Below are positions 28,189 through 37,276 of a DNA stretch of 64,000 nt, one piece after another. The notes under the pieces were generated by a model. It searched no databases. It was not told where the DNA came from and saw only the letters and a program-made list of their open reading frames with translations. This DNA is from Pseudomonadota bacterium (lineage in GTDB: Bacteria; Pseudomonadota; Gammaproteobacteria; Burkholderiales; Rhodocyclaceae): positions 16,559-80,558 of the forward strand of contig JAGTRU010000022.1 in assembly GCA_018261905.1 (NCBI GenBank), given 5' to 3'. Positions within the stretch are counted from its first letter, which is position 1. Each line of letters starts with the position of its first letter. A program made the position numbers and the translations under genes.

Positions 28189-28242
28189 CGCGCGTTTTCC
28201 AGATCGGCCACATCCGCCGGTCGCATAACGAAAGGACACAAA

Positions 28243-28461
28243 GTGAAAGACATCCATCCCGAGTACAACGAAATCCAGGTCACCTGCTCCTGCGGCAGCA
28301 CCTTCACGACCCGCTCCACCATGAAGAAAGCCCTTCATGTCGAAGTCTGCTCTTTGTGCCACCCGTTCTACACCGGCAAGCAAAAGATTGTCGACACCGC
28401 CGGTCGCGTTGAAAAGTTCAACCAGAAGTTCGGCGCCATGCGCGGCAAGTCCGCTGCCTGA
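28243..28461 (+). CDS. rpmE: 50S ribosomal protein L31
   Basis: A 72-aa protein with GTG start and AAAGGA ribosome site. It is the zinc-containing (C+) form, with CSC near residue 16 and CSLCH near residue 37. That is the type replaced by the C- paralogue under zinc starvation in other bacteria; no second copy is seen here. The ending [12 protein letters not shown] is typical. Confidence 0.97.
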   Translation: MKDIHPEYNEIQVTCSCGSTFTTRSTMKKALHVEVCSLCHPFYTGKQKIVDTAGRVEKFNQKFGAMRGKSAA

Positions 28462-28481
28462 TTCGTCCGAATTGCGGTATA

Positions 28482-28507
28482 AAAGGCAGCCGGCAGGCTG
28501 CCTTTTT
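28482..28507 (+). terminator. Intrinsic terminator after rpmE
   Basis: AAAGGCAGCC / GGCTGCCTTT, a perfect 10-bp stem with a GGCA tetraloop and a T-run overlapping the right arm. It starts 20 nt after the rpmE stop. Confidence 0.92.
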
Positions 28508-28533
28508 CATTTCTGCCCAACACGCGTGAGCTC

Positions 28534-30156
28534 ATGCCCGATTTTGTCGCCCTGATCCGTCGCGGTATCCGCCTGCCGCCGGCCGGCTGGATGCTCGCCG
28601 CCATGCTCGCCTTCTACGTCTTGGCCGGCCTTTTCGGGCGCGATCCATGGAAGGGCGAAGATGCCATCCACATCGGCACGGCCTGGCACATGCTGCACTT
28701 CAGCGACTGGCTGTCCCCCGATCTGGCCGGCCGTCCTTTCCACGAACCGCCGCTCTATTACTGGAGCGCCGCGCTGACCGGCCAACTCTTCGGCGGGCTG
28801 CTGCCGATGCATGAAGCCATCCGCCTGGTCAGCGGCGTCTGGGTCGCCCTCGCCCTGATCGGGCTTTACTATGCCGGCCGCGAACTCTACGGCCAGGAAA
28901 GCGCGGCGGCCAGCCCGCTACTCTTGGCCGGCTGCACCGGCCTGCTTTTCCACGCCCACGACGCGCAACCGATGCTCATTGCGCTGGCCGCCTACGCCGG
29001 CGCCCTCGGCGCCCTAGCGGCACTCGAACACCGCCCCGACCTGAGTGGCGTTCTCTACGGCACCGCCCTGGCCGGCTGCCTGCTCGGCACCGGCATCGCA
29101 CCCAGCCTGCCGTTGTTGGCGATTCTCCCCGTCGCCTGGTGGTTGTCGACCAATCGCCGGCAAGCCCTGAAAACCATCGCCCGCGGTCTGGCTCTCGCGC
29201 TGCTCCTGATCCTGCCCTGGCCGCTGCTGCTACTCGATCTCGAACCGGCCCGCTTTCATGGCTGGCTGAACACCGAATTGACCCCACTCCGGACGCCTTT
29301 TTCCTTTTCCGGCGCCGGGCGCTTCCTGGCCATGCTGCCGTGGTTCGCCTTCCCCGCCATGCCGCTGGCCGCCTGGACCTTATGGACCCGGCGCAAGGAA
29401 ATCAGAGCGGCGCCGCAATTGCTGCCACTGCTCTTCCTGCTCCTGACTTTCCTGATGCTGGCCCTGGCCTATCGGCCGCGGCAAATTCCCGCCCTGCTTC
29501 TCCTGCCACCGCTCGCCCTGCTCGCCACGCCGGGCGCCCTGAGCCTGCGGCGCGGCGCCGCCAACGCCTTCGACTGGTTCGCCATGACGACTTTCAGCGT
29601 TTTTGTCAGTCTCGTCTGGCTCGCCTGGTCAGCCATGGCGCTCGGCTGGCCGGAAAAGTTGGCGCAGCGGGCCATCGTTCTGCGTCCCGGTTTCGTCGGC
29701 CACCTCGACTGGCTGGCCCTGCTCATCGGCCTGGCCACGACCTTGTGGTGGGCCTGGTTGATCGTCACCGCGCCACGTTCGCCCTATCGCAGCCTGACCC
29801 ACTGGAGCCTGGGTTTTACCTGCCTGTGGCTGCTCGCCACGACGCTCATCCTGCCCTGGTTCGATTTCGGCCTGAGTTACCGTCCGGTCGCGCTGGCGGT
29901 CGCCAAAGCCCTGCCGGAAAAACACGGCTGCCTGGCCGAGCGCGGACTGAACGAAACCCAACTGGCTTCGCTGGCCTACTTTGTCGAGATCGAACCCCTG
30001 GCCGCCACCAGTCGCGAAGGCCGCAAGTGCGACTGGATCCTGGTTGGCGGCGATACCCGGCAGGAACAGACGCCGCCGGAAGGCAACTGGGTCAAGGTCT
30101 GGGAAGGCGGCCGGGCGGGCAATCGGAAAGAAAAATTCCGTCTGTTCAGCCGCTGA
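28534..30156 (+). CDS. Polytopic membrane glycosyltransferase (ArnT/PMT-like, GT39/GT83 type)
   Basis: A 540-aa protein with about 11-12 hydrophobic segments across residues 18-440 and a C-terminal soluble part. The N-terminal loop carries the family-style acidic motif (GRDPWKGEDAIHIGTAWHML), followed by PFHEPPLYYWSAALTGQLFG, as in lipid-linked-sugar-dependent glycosyltransferases such as ArnT and the protein-O-mannosyltransferases. It probably moves a sugar from a polyprenyl-phosphate donor to an envelope acceptor on the periplasmic side. No neighbouring glycan genes reveal the acceptor. Convergent with orn (15-bp gap, no terminator seen). Confidence 0.75.
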   Translation: MPDFVALIRRGIRLPPAGWMLAAMLAFYVLAGLFGRDPWKGEDAIHIGTAWHMLHFSDWLSPDLAGRPFHEPPLYYWSAALTGQLFGGLLPMHEAIRLVSGVWVALALIGLYYAGRELYGQESAAASPLLLAGCTGLLFHAHDAQPMLIALAAYAGALGALAALEHRPDLSGVLYGTALAGCLLGTGIAPSLPLLAILPVAWWLSTNRRQALKTIARGLALALLLILPWPLLLLDLEPARFHGWLNTELTPLRTPFSFSGAGRFLAMLPWFAFPAMPLAAWTLWTRRKEIRAAPQLLPLLFLLLTFLMLALAYRPRQIPALLLLPPLALLATPGALSLRRGAANAFDWFAMTTFSVFVSLVWLAWSAMALGWPEKLAQRAIVLRPGFVGHLDWLALLIGLATTLWWAWLIVTAPRSPYRSLTHWSLGFTCLWLLATTLILPWFDFGLSYRPVALAVAKALPEKHGCLAERGLNETQLASLAYFVEIEPLAATSREGRKCDWILVGGDTRQEQTPPEGNWVKVWEGGRAGNRKEKFRLFSR

Positions 30157-30171
30157 CCGCCAGCCATCAAC

Positions 30172-30717
30172 TCAACCCTTGAGGAAGTGCGTGCGGTAGT
30201 ACTTCAGTTCGTCGATCGACTCGTAAATATCGGCCAGCGCGGTATGCCGCCCCTTTTTCTTGAAGCCCTTGTAAATCTCCGGCTGCCAGCGCTTGCACAA
30301 TTCCTTCAGGGTGCTGACGTCGAGATTGCGATAATGGAAGAAGGTTTCCAGTTCCGGCATGTAACGGGCCATAAAACGGCGATCCTGGCCGATCGAATTC
30401 CCGCACATCGGCGAATGCCCCTTCACCGAGTACTTCTTCAGGAAAGCCAGGGCCTCGGCCTCGACCGCCGCTTCGTCCTGCGTCGACGCCTTGACCTTGT
30501 CGATCAATCCGGAGCGGCCGTGGGTTTTCTGATTCCACTCATCCATGCCGGCCAGCGTGGCATCCGACTGATGCACCACCCAGGAAGGCGATTCGGCCAC
30601 CATTTCCAGTTCCGAGTTGGTCACCACCATGGCCATTTCGATAATCCGGTCGCCGTCCGGATTGAGGCCGGTCATTTCCATATCCAGCCAGACGAGGTTG
30701 TTTGCGGTGCCTGTCAT
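30172..30717 (-). CDS. orn: Oligoribonuclease
   Basis: A DEDDh 3'-5' exonuclease that degrades di-ribonucleotides, including pGpG from c-di-GMP turnover. The 181 aa carry [19 protein letters not shown] (catalytic D12 and E14), the Asp of [11 protein letters not shown] and H158/D163 in [12 protein letters not shown]. Relevant here because the HD-GYP protein 2.9 kb away is a predicted c-di-GMP phosphodiesterase. Confidence 0.97.
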   Translation of the reverse strand: MTGTANNLVWLDMEMTGLNPDGDRIIEMAMVVTNSELEMVAESPSWVVHQSDATLAGMDEWNQKTHGRSGLIDKVKASTQDEAAVEAEALAFLKKYSVKGHSPMCGNSIGQDRRFMARYMPELETFFHYRNLDVSTLKELCKRWQPEIYKGFKKKGRHTALADIYESIDELKYYRTHFLKG

Positions 30718-30773
30718 ATAATTGCCTAAATTCCTGAAAACTCCGATTTTCTCACACCTTTGAATCCCGTTTA

Positions 30774-32018
30774 GTGACCACCACCTTCAGCACGCTTTTT
30801 ATTGCCGCCTTCGCCCTGACCCTGCTCGGCCGCCTCTGGCTGACCCGGCGCCAGATCCGCCATGTCGCCGCCCATCGGGCTGCCGTACCGGCCGATTTCG
30901 CCGAACGCATCGGCCTCGAAGCCCATCAAAAGGCCGCCGATTACACCATTGCCCGCAACCACTTGGGCTGGCGCACCAGCCTGGTCGACGCCGCCCTGCT
31001 CCTCACCCTGACCCTGGGCGGCGGTCTGGCATGGCTGCACGAGTTCTGGGCATCCCGACTGGATGGTCTGCCCTACGGGCTGGCGCTGATTTTCAGCCTG
31101 CTGTTGATTTCCGGCATCATCGACCTGCCCTTTTCGCTGTATCGCCAGTTCGTCATCGAAGCCCGCTTCGGTTTCAACCGCATGACGCTCCGCCTGTTCT
31201 TCTCCGACCTGCTCAAACAAGCCCTGCTCGGCCTCGCCATCGGGACCCCGGTGATCCTCGCCGTGCTCTGGCTGATGGGGGCGATGGGCAGTTACTGGTG
31301 GCTTTACGTCTGGCTGTTCTGGTGCATTTTCAACCTGCTCATCCTGTTCATCTACCCGACCTGGATCGCGCCTTTGTTCAACAAGTTCTCGCCGCTCGCC
31401 GAGGGCGAAATGAAAAGCCGCATCGAAGCCCTGCTCGGCCGTTGCGGCTTTCGTTCGAACGGCCTCTTCGTGATGGACGGCTCGAAACGTTCCAGCCACG
31501 GCAACGCCTATTTCACCGGCTTCGGCGACAACAAGCGCATCGTCTTTTTCGACACCCTGCTGGCCCGGCTGGCCCCGGCCGAAGTCGAAGCCGTGCTCGC
31601 CCACGAACTCGGCCACTTCCGCCAACATCACGTCGTCCAGCGCATCGCGCTGATGTTTGCGCTTTCCCTCGCTTTCCTCTGGCTGCTCGGCCAGTTGATC
31701 GACGCCTCATGGTTCTATGCCGGCCTCGGCGTGCCGGCGCAAAACACCGCCCTGGCGCTGGTCCTCTTCTTCCTCGTCATCCCGGTCTTCACCTTCCCCT
31801 TAAGCCCGCTCGGCAGCTACCTGTCGCGCCGCAACGAGTTCGCCGCCGACGCCTACGCGGCCGAACACGCCGCGGCCAGCGACCTGATCCGCGCCCTGGT
31901 CAAACTGTATGAAGACAATGCCTCGACGCTAACCCCCGACCCACTGCATTCGCTGTTCTACGACTCGCACCCGCCGGCCGCCCAGCGCATTGCCCGCCTG
32001 CAGGAACTGGCCCGATGA
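30774..32018 (+). CDS. M48 family metallopeptidase (Ste24/CAAX protease 1-like)
   Basis: A 414-aa membrane zinc protease with GTG start. Several transmembrane segments surround the catalytic motif [13 protein letters not shown] (HExxH). The downstream zinc ligand Glu lies in [15 protein letters not shown], the usual ExxxD arrangement. The N-terminal extension with several membrane helices and the [15 protein letters not shown] segment fit Ste24-type rather than short HtpX-type enzymes. In bacteria such enzymes are thought to act in membrane protein quality control. The stop overlaps a downstream ATG (ATGA). Confidence 0.9.
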   Translation: MTTTFSTLFIAAFALTLLGRLWLTRRQIRHVAAHRAAVPADFAERIGLEAHQKAADYTIARNHLGWRTSLVDAALLLTLTLGGGLAWLHEFWASRLDGLPYGLALIFSLLLISGIIDLPFSLYRQFVIEARFGFNRMTLRLFFSDLLKQALLGLAIGTPVILAVLWLMGAMGSYWWLYVWLFWCIFNLLILFIYPTWIAPLFNKFSPLAEGEMKSRIEALLGRCGFRSNGLFVMDGSKRSSHGNAYFTGFGDNKRIVFFDTLLARLAPAEVEAVLAHELGHFRQHHVVQRIALMFALSLAFLWLLGQLIDASWFYAGLGVPAQNTALALVLFFLVIPVFTFPLSPLGSYLSRRNEFAADAYAAEHAAASDLIRALVKLYEDNASTLTPDPLHSLFYDSHPPAAQRIARLQELAR

Positions 32019-32056
32019 CCAAGCACAGCGCAAACCAACGGTCGCCCCGGCCATGA
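32015..32056 (+). other. Short 13-codon ORF joining the M48 gene to rsgA (or a frameshifted RsgA N-terminus)
   Basis: ATG at 32015 overlaps the protease stop (ATGA) and encodes [13 protein letters not shown], ending at a TGA that itself overlaps the first in-frame rsgA ATG at 32053. The basic, polar sequence looks like a normal RsgA N-terminus in the wrong frame. It is either a translational relay ORF or the sign of a one-base indel. Confidence 0.5.
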
Positions 32057-32922
32057 TGGAAGGTCGCGTCGTCGCCGCCCATGGTCGCCAATACGTCGTG
32101 CAACTGGCCGACGGCACCTTGCTGCCCTGCTTTCCGCGCGGCAAAAAAAGCGATGTCGCCTGCGGCGACCGCGTCGATATCGCCCGGACCTCCAGCGACC
32201 AGGGCGTCATTGAGGCGATCCAGCCGCGCACCAGCCTGCTCTACCGCTCGAACGAGATCAAGCAGAAGCTGATCGCCGCCAATGTCGACCAGTTGATCAT
32301 TGTCGTCGCCACCGAACCCGGCTTTTCCGACGAACTGGTGACCCGCGCCCTGCTGGCCGCCGAGAGCGAGGAAATCGAGGTCCTGATCGTCCTCAACAAA
32401 TGTGACCTGAGCGACAAGCTGGACGCCGCCCGCCAGCGCCTGGCAATGTTCGAGAAACTCGGCTACCGCATTCTCCAACTCTCGGCGCTCGAACACGCCG
32501 AAGACCTGCGCCCGACGCTGTACGGCAAGACCAGCGTGCTGGTCGGCCAATCCGGCATGGGCAAATCGACCCTGGTCAATGCACTGTTCCCGGAAGCCCA
32601 GGCCGCGACCCGCGAAATTTCGTCGGCCCTCGACTCCGGCAAGCACACGACAACCCACGCCACGCTCTACAACCTCGATCCCGACAGCCAGTTGATCGAC
32701 TCGCCCGGCCTGCAGGAATTCGGTCTGGGCCACCTTGATCGACAGGAAATTGAGCTGGCCTTCCGCGAATTTCGGCCCTATCTCGGCCACTGCCGTTTTC
32801 GCGACTGCCAACACAACCGTGAGCCGGACTGCGCCCTGACGGCGGCACTCCAGGCGGGAGAAATCGACGAACGCCGTTTCGCCACCTACCACCGTATCGT
32901 CGGCACCCTGCGCGCCCCCTGA
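32053..32922 (+). CDS. rsgA: Small ribosomal subunit biogenesis GTPase RsgA
   Basis: A circularly permuted GTPase that checks the 30S decoding site late in assembly. The track start (TTG 31990) is inside the protease gene; ATG 32053 (MMEGRVVAAHGRQYVVQLAD) gives 289 aa. The permuted order is visible: G4 NKCD before G1 GQSGMGKST, then G3 DSPG. The C-terminal zinc finger is CRFRDCQHNREPDC. An N-terminal OB domain precedes the G domain. The oligoribonuclease-protease-rsgA neighbourhood is common in betaproteobacteria. The N-terminus may be about 12 residues longer if the upstream frame break is an indel. Confidence 0.93.
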   Translation: MMEGRVVAAHGRQYVVQLADGTLLPCFPRGKKSDVACGDRVDIARTSSDQGVIEAIQPRTSLLYRSNEIKQKLIAANVDQLIIVVATEPGFSDELVTRALLAAESEEIEVLIVLNKCDLSDKLDAARQRLAMFEKLGYRILQLSALEHAEDLRPTLYGKTSVLVGQSGMGKSTLVNALFPEAQAATREISSALDSGKHTTTHATLYNLDPDSQLIDSPGLQEFGLGHLDRQEIELAFREFRPYLGHCRFRDCQHNREPDCALTAALQAGEIDERRFATYHRIVGTLRAP

Positions 32923-33062
32923 AAACTGCCCACCGAGCCCTGAAGCACCAACAGGCGAAGCATTCGGCATAAACGAAAAGCTTGCCGCGCAGTAGCAATA
33001 TTCCCGGCGCCCCCCCATAATCCGGGAACCATTGTCTCCACCAAAGTCTGCGGGGAAAGAGC

Positions 33063-34148
33063 ATGACCAACGGCCAACCGACCGTTCTGATCGTCGATGA
33101 CACGCCCGAGAACCTGAGTATTCTCGGCGAGTTGCTGCAGCCCACCTACCGGGTCCGCGCCGCCAATTCCGGGCGGCGCGCCCTGCAGATCGCCAGCAGC
33201 CATCCCGCCCCCGACCTCATCCTGCTCGACGTCATGATGCCGGACATGGACGGTTACGCGGTATTGGCCGAATTGCGCCGGTCGCCGGCGACCCGGCTGA
33301 TCCCGGTCATTTTCGTCACGGCCATGGACGGTACCGAAGATGAAGAACATGGCCTCGACTGCGGTGCCGTCGATTACATCACCAAGCCACTGCGCCCGGC
33401 CATCGTCCTGGCCCGCGTCCGCACCCAGCTCGAACTGAAGCGGGCCCGCGACTTCCTGAGCGATCAAAACAGCTATCTCGAGGGAGAAGTGGCGCGCCGC
33501 ATGGGCGAAAACCAGTTGATCCAGCAGGTCAGCATTCACGCCCTGGCCCGCCTGGCCGAGACCCGCGACCCGGAAACCGGCAACCACCTGCGACGGACCC
33601 AGGAATACGTCCGCACCCTGGCCCTGTCGCTGGCCGACCACCCGCGCTTTAGCGCCTTTCTCGATCCGCGCACCATCGATGCCCTGGCCCAGTCCGCCCC
33701 GCTGCACGACATCGGCAAGGTCGGCATTCCCGATCATGTCCTGCTCAAACCCGGCAAGCTGACCCCGGAAGAGTGGGAGGTCATGAAAACCCATGCCAAA
33801 CTGGGCAGCGATGCCATCGAAATGGCCGAACGCGATGCCGAAAAACCGGTCGAGTTTCTTGCCATCGCCAAGCTCATCGCCCATTACCACCATGAGCGCT
33901 GGGATGGCAGCGGTTATCCGGCCGGCCTGGCCGGCGACCAGATTCCGATCGCCGCCCGCCTGATGGCCCTGGCCGACGTTTTCGATGCGCTGATCTGCAA
34001 ACGCGTCTACAAACCGGCCTTCCCGCTCGAACAGGCGCGCAGCATGATCGTCGACGGCAGCGGCAGCCATTTCGATCCCGATATCGTTCTCGCCTTCACC
34101 GGCCAGTTTCCGACATTCAAGGCAATCGCCGACGCCTACGCTGACTGA
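33063..34148 (+). CDS. HD-GYP response regulator (predicted c-di-GMP phosphodiesterase)
   Basis: A 361-aa RpfG-like protein. The N-terminal receiver has phospho-acceptor Asp56 ([14 protein letters not shown]), the Thr of FVTAMDG and Lys of YITKPLRPA. After a coiled-coil linker comes the HD-GYP domain with [13 protein letters not shown], the H215-D216 pair in [43 protein letters not shown] and the family ADVFDAL motif. All metal ligands of an active c-di-GMP hydrolase appear present. It begins the signalling block and is 20 bp from the first hybrid kinase, so it is the likely phosphorelay output. Confidence 0.93.
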   Translation: MTNGQPTVLIVDDTPENLSILGELLQPTYRVRAANSGRRALQIASSHPAPDLILLDVMMPDMDGYAVLAELRRSPATRLIPVIFVTAMDGTEDEEHGLDCGAVDYITKPLRPAIVLARVRTQLELKRARDFLSDQNSYLEGEVARRMGENQLIQQVSIHALARLAETRDPETGNHLRRTQEYVRTLALSLADHPRFSAFLDPRTIDALAQSAPLHDIGKVGIPDHVLLKPGKLTPEEWEVMKTHAKLGSDAIEMAERDAEKPVEFLAIAKLIAHYHHERWDGSGYPAGLAGDQIPIAARLMALADVFDALICKRVYKPAFPLEQARSMIVDGSGSHFDPDIVLAFTGQFPTFKAIADAYAD

Positions 34149-34168
34149 GGCAATTTTGTCAGCTCACC

Positions 34169-37100
34169 ATGAAACCCGCCCCGCGCATGCGCCAGTCCAA
34201 GCATAACGAAAGCGTCCAGGCTGGCGTCGCGCAAGTCGTCGTTCCCTATGTCGTGCTCGCCGTGCTGTGGATTCTGGTTTCCGATCGCCTGACCAGCTCG
34301 ATCTTTCCCGACCCGGCGCAGAACCTGATCGCCAACACGCTGAAGGGATGGTTTTTCGTTGCCGTCACCGCCACCCTGCTCGCCCTTTTGCTGCGCCGCC
34401 TGCTCGGCCAGATCAAGGAGCGCCAGAGCATCGAGAATCAGGCCCAGGCAGCCGCCCTCAGCGCCGCCCGGCAAATCGCCGAAGATCGCGGCCGCTTGCG
34501 CAGCCTGCTCGACACCCTGCCCGACCTGGTCTGGCTGAAGGATACCGAAGGCGTGTATCTGAGTTGCAACAAGCGTTTCGAGAAATTTTTCGGGGCCAGC
34601 GAGAAGGAAATCATCGGCCGGACCGATTTTGACTTTGTCGATCATGAGCAGGCCTGCTTCTTCCGGGCCAACGACCAGGCCGCCTTGCTCGCCGACGCCC
34701 CGCGCAGCAACGAGGAGTGGGTCAGTTTCGCCAGCGACGGGCATCGCGAGTTTCTCAATACCATCAAGGCGCCGATGCGCGACGCCGACGGCAAAGTCAT
34801 CGGCGTCCTCGGCATCGGTCGCGACATCTCGCAATTGCACGAAATGCAGGAGCGCTTCGAGGTCGCCTTCAATGCCAGCCCAGCGGCGATCGCCCTGACC
34901 TCGATCAGCGACGGCCAGTTTCTCGACATCAACCCGCAATTCACCAGCCTTACCGGCTGGCCGAGCGCCGAGTTGATCGGCCGCAGTTCGCTCGACATCA
35001 AGCTCTGGCCGAACGCGGAAAGCCGCGAACTGTGGCGGCGCCAGCTCGAGGTGCGCGGTCGCCTGCGCGACTACCAGACGGAATGGCTGATGCGCGATGG
35101 CCAGCCGATGCGGGTCAGCTTGTCGGCCGAAATCATCGCCCTCGGCGACCAGCCTTACATACTCTCGTTCTTCATCGACATTTCCGAGCAGGAACGAGCC
35201 CAGGACGAGATTTCCCAGCTCCAGGAGCGGCTGGCCACGGCCTTCCGCGCCACCCCGATCGCCGCCTGCATCACCCGCCTGCAAGATGGCAAGCTGGTCG
35301 ACGCCAATGACCGCCTGTTGCACGAATACGGCTGGACGCGCGAGGAACTGATCGGCCGCACCACCGTCGAAGCCGGCCTCTGGGGCAACGAGGCGGACCG
35401 CCTGAAAATGCTCGAGATCATCCGCCGCGACGGTTGCCTGTACGATTTCGAAAGCATTGGCGTCGGCCGGGATGGCCGGCAACGAATGATCAGCATGTCG
35501 GCCGAAATGGTACAGATGGACGGTTCGCCCCATCTTGTCGTGTTCATCGACGACATCACGGAACGACGTCAGGCGGCGGCCGAACTGGAAAAATACCGCC
35601 ACCATCTGGAAGAGCTGGTCGCCGCCCGCACCGCCGAGCTGGCCGCCGCCAAGGACCTGGCCGAAGAAGCCAACCGCGCCAAAAGCACTTTCCTGGCCAA
35701 CATGAGCCATGAAATCCGCACCCCGATGAATGCCATCATCGGCCTGACCCATCTTGCCGAACGCAACACCCACGATCCAGCGCAACAAGAACGGCTGAGC
35801 AAGGCCGGCCACGCGGCCCATCACCTGCTGGCCATCATCAACCAGATTCTCGACATTTCGAAAATCGAGGCCGGCAAGCTGGAACTCGTCGCCACCGATT
35901 TCTCGCCGCGCCGGCTGCTCGACAACACCTCGGCCCTGCTCCTTGACCGCATCCGCTCGCGCGCCCTGCAATTCCACCGCAACATCGACCCGGCCTTGCC
36001 GCCGGTCCTCAATGGCGATGCTTTGCGCATCGGCCAGGTCTTGCTCAACTATCTCTCCAATGCCGTCAAATTTACCGAGCGGGGCAGTATCACGGTCGCC
36101 ATCGAGCTCCTGGAAAAAACGGCAAGCGACCTGCTGGTGCGTTTTTCGGTCAGCGACACCGGGATCGGCATCCCGCTCGAGCAACAGGCGCGGATTTTCG
36201 ATGTCTTTGAACAGGCCGACAGTTCCACCACCCGGCGCTTTGGCGGCACCGGCCTGGGCCTCGCCATCGCCCGCCGCCTGGCCTTGCTGATGGGCGGCGA
36301 AACCGGCCTCGACAGCGTGCCCGGCCAGGGCAGCACCTTCTGGTTCAGCGCCCGCCTGCACGCCGGCAGCGCCTTGAGCGAGGACGGCAGCCCGCTCCCC
36401 ATCGAGGCCAATCCCGAAAGCCGACTGGCTGCTGCTTACCGCAACAAGCGCATCCTGCTCGCCGAAGACAATCTGATCAATCAGGAAGTCGCCCTTGACC
36501 TGCTGCGCGCCGTCGGTCTCCAGGCCGAGGTCGCCGACAACGGAAAAATGGCGGTCGAAATGGCCGCCAAACATACCTACGACCTGATCCTGATGGACGT
36601 CCAGATGCCCATCATGGACGGTCTCGCCGCCACCCGGGCGATCCGCCAGAAGGAGGCCGCCAGCGCTCGGCACGTACCGATCCTGGCGATGACGGCGAAC
36701 GCCTTCAGCGAAGACCAGCGACGTTGTCTCGAAGCCGGCATGAACGACCATGTCGCCAAGCCGGTAGACCCGCAGGATCTCTACGCCAGCCTGATCAAAT
36801 GGCTGCCCGCGCCGAGTCCCGCCCAGGCCGATGGCGGCCCCGGCCTGCCACAAGTGGCAGCGGCGGAGAGCACCGTGTACCCCAGCCTGAGCGACGCGCT
36901 GGCCCAGATTTCCGGTCTCGATCCCCATATCGGACTCAACGCGGTGCGCGGCCGGACCGGCAGCTATACCCGTCTGCTCCGCACTTTCACCCAGACTCAT
37001 GCCGACGCCCCCGACGAGATCGCCCGCCTGCTCTCGGCCGGGCAACGGAACGACGCCTTGCGTGCCGCGCATTCCCTGAAAGGGGCGGCTGCCACGCTCG

Positions 37101-37276
37101 GCATCATAGCCATCCAGGAAGCGGCGGCGCGCCTCGAAGCCGCTCTGCAGCAAAGCGCAGCCGGCGCCGAAGTCGAGCAGCGCCTGACCGAACTGGCCGA
37201 ACAACACCAGCGCCTGATTCCCTTGATTACCGACACCCTGCTTAGCCAACCTTCATCCGTCTCAGGCACGCCATGA
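34169..37276 (+). CDS. Hybrid sensor histidine kinase (3 PAS, HisKA, HATPase, REC, HPt)
   Basis: A 1035-aa membrane-bound phosphorelay kinase. Two transmembrane segments (about 20-40 and 60-78) enclose only a short periplasmic loop, so sensing is probably cytoplasmic, through three PAS domains (about 105-222, 225-345, 348-465). HisKA has His514 ([15 protein letters not shown]), HATPase carries [11 protein letters not shown] and [15 protein letters not shown], the receiver Asp810 ([13 protein letters not shown]) and the HPt domain His968 ([12 protein letters not shown]). It overlaps the next kinase by ATGA. The 1037-aa antisense ORF is a shadow. Confidence 0.93.
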   Translation: MKPAPRMRQSKHNESVQAGVAQVVVPYVVLAVLWILVSDRLTSSIFPDPAQNLIANTLKGWFFVAVTATLLALLLRRLLGQIKERQSIENQAQAAALSAARQIAEDRGRLRSLLDTLPDLVWLKDTEGVYLSCNKRFEKFFGASEKEIIGRTDFDFVDHEQACFFRANDQAALLADAPRSNEEWVSFASDGHREFLNTIKAPMRDADGKVIGVLGIGRDISQLHEMQERFEVAFNASPAAIALTSISDGQFLDINPQFTSLTGWPSAELIGRSSLDIKLWPNAESRELWRRQLEVRGRLRDYQTEWLMRDGQPMRVSLSAEIIALGDQPYILSFFIDISEQERAQDEISQLQERLATAFRATPIAACITRLQDGKLVDANDRLLHEYGWTREELIGRTTVEAGLWGNEADRLKMLEIIRRDGCLYDFESIGVGRDGRQRMISMSAEMVQMDGSPHLVVFIDDITERRQAAAELEKYRHHLEELVAARTAELAAAKDLAEEANRAKSTFLANMSHEIRTPMNAIIGLTHLAERNTHDPAQQERLSKAGHAAHHLLAIINQILDISKIEAGKLELVATDFSPRRLLDNTSALLLDRIRSRALQFHRNIDPALPPVLNGDALRIGQVLLNYLSNAVKFTERGSITVAIELLEKTASDLLVRFSVSDTGIGIPLEQQARIFDVFEQADSSTTRRFGGTGLGLAIARRLALLMGGETGLDSVPGQGSTFWFSARLHAGSALSEDGSPLPIEANPESRLAAAYRNKRILLAEDNLINQEVALDLLRAVGLQAEVADNGKMAVEMAAKHTYDLILMDVQMPIMDGLAATRAIRQKEAASARHVPILAMTANAFSEDQRRCLEAGMNDHVAKPVDPQDLYASLIKWLPAPSPAQADGGPGLPQVAAAESTVYPSLSDALAQISGLDPHIGLNAVRGRTGSYTRLLRTFTQTHADAPDEIARLLSAGQRNDALRAAHSLKGAAATLGIIAIQEAAARLEAALQQSAAGAEVEQRLTELAEQHQRLIPLITDTLLSQPSSVSGTP

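Noticed and set aside
33001-33027. TTCCCGG...CCGGGAA inverted repeat between rsgA and the HD-GYP gene
   Set aside because: Only 7-bp arms with a 13-nt loop and no T-run; too weak to call a terminator or operator in GC-rich DNA.
34136-37249. 1037-aa minus-strand ORF
   Set aside because: Fully antisense to the first hybrid kinase, with no recognisable domain; a GC-driven shadow. The same holds for the long minus-strand ORFs at 36997-38262 and 38902-40371.
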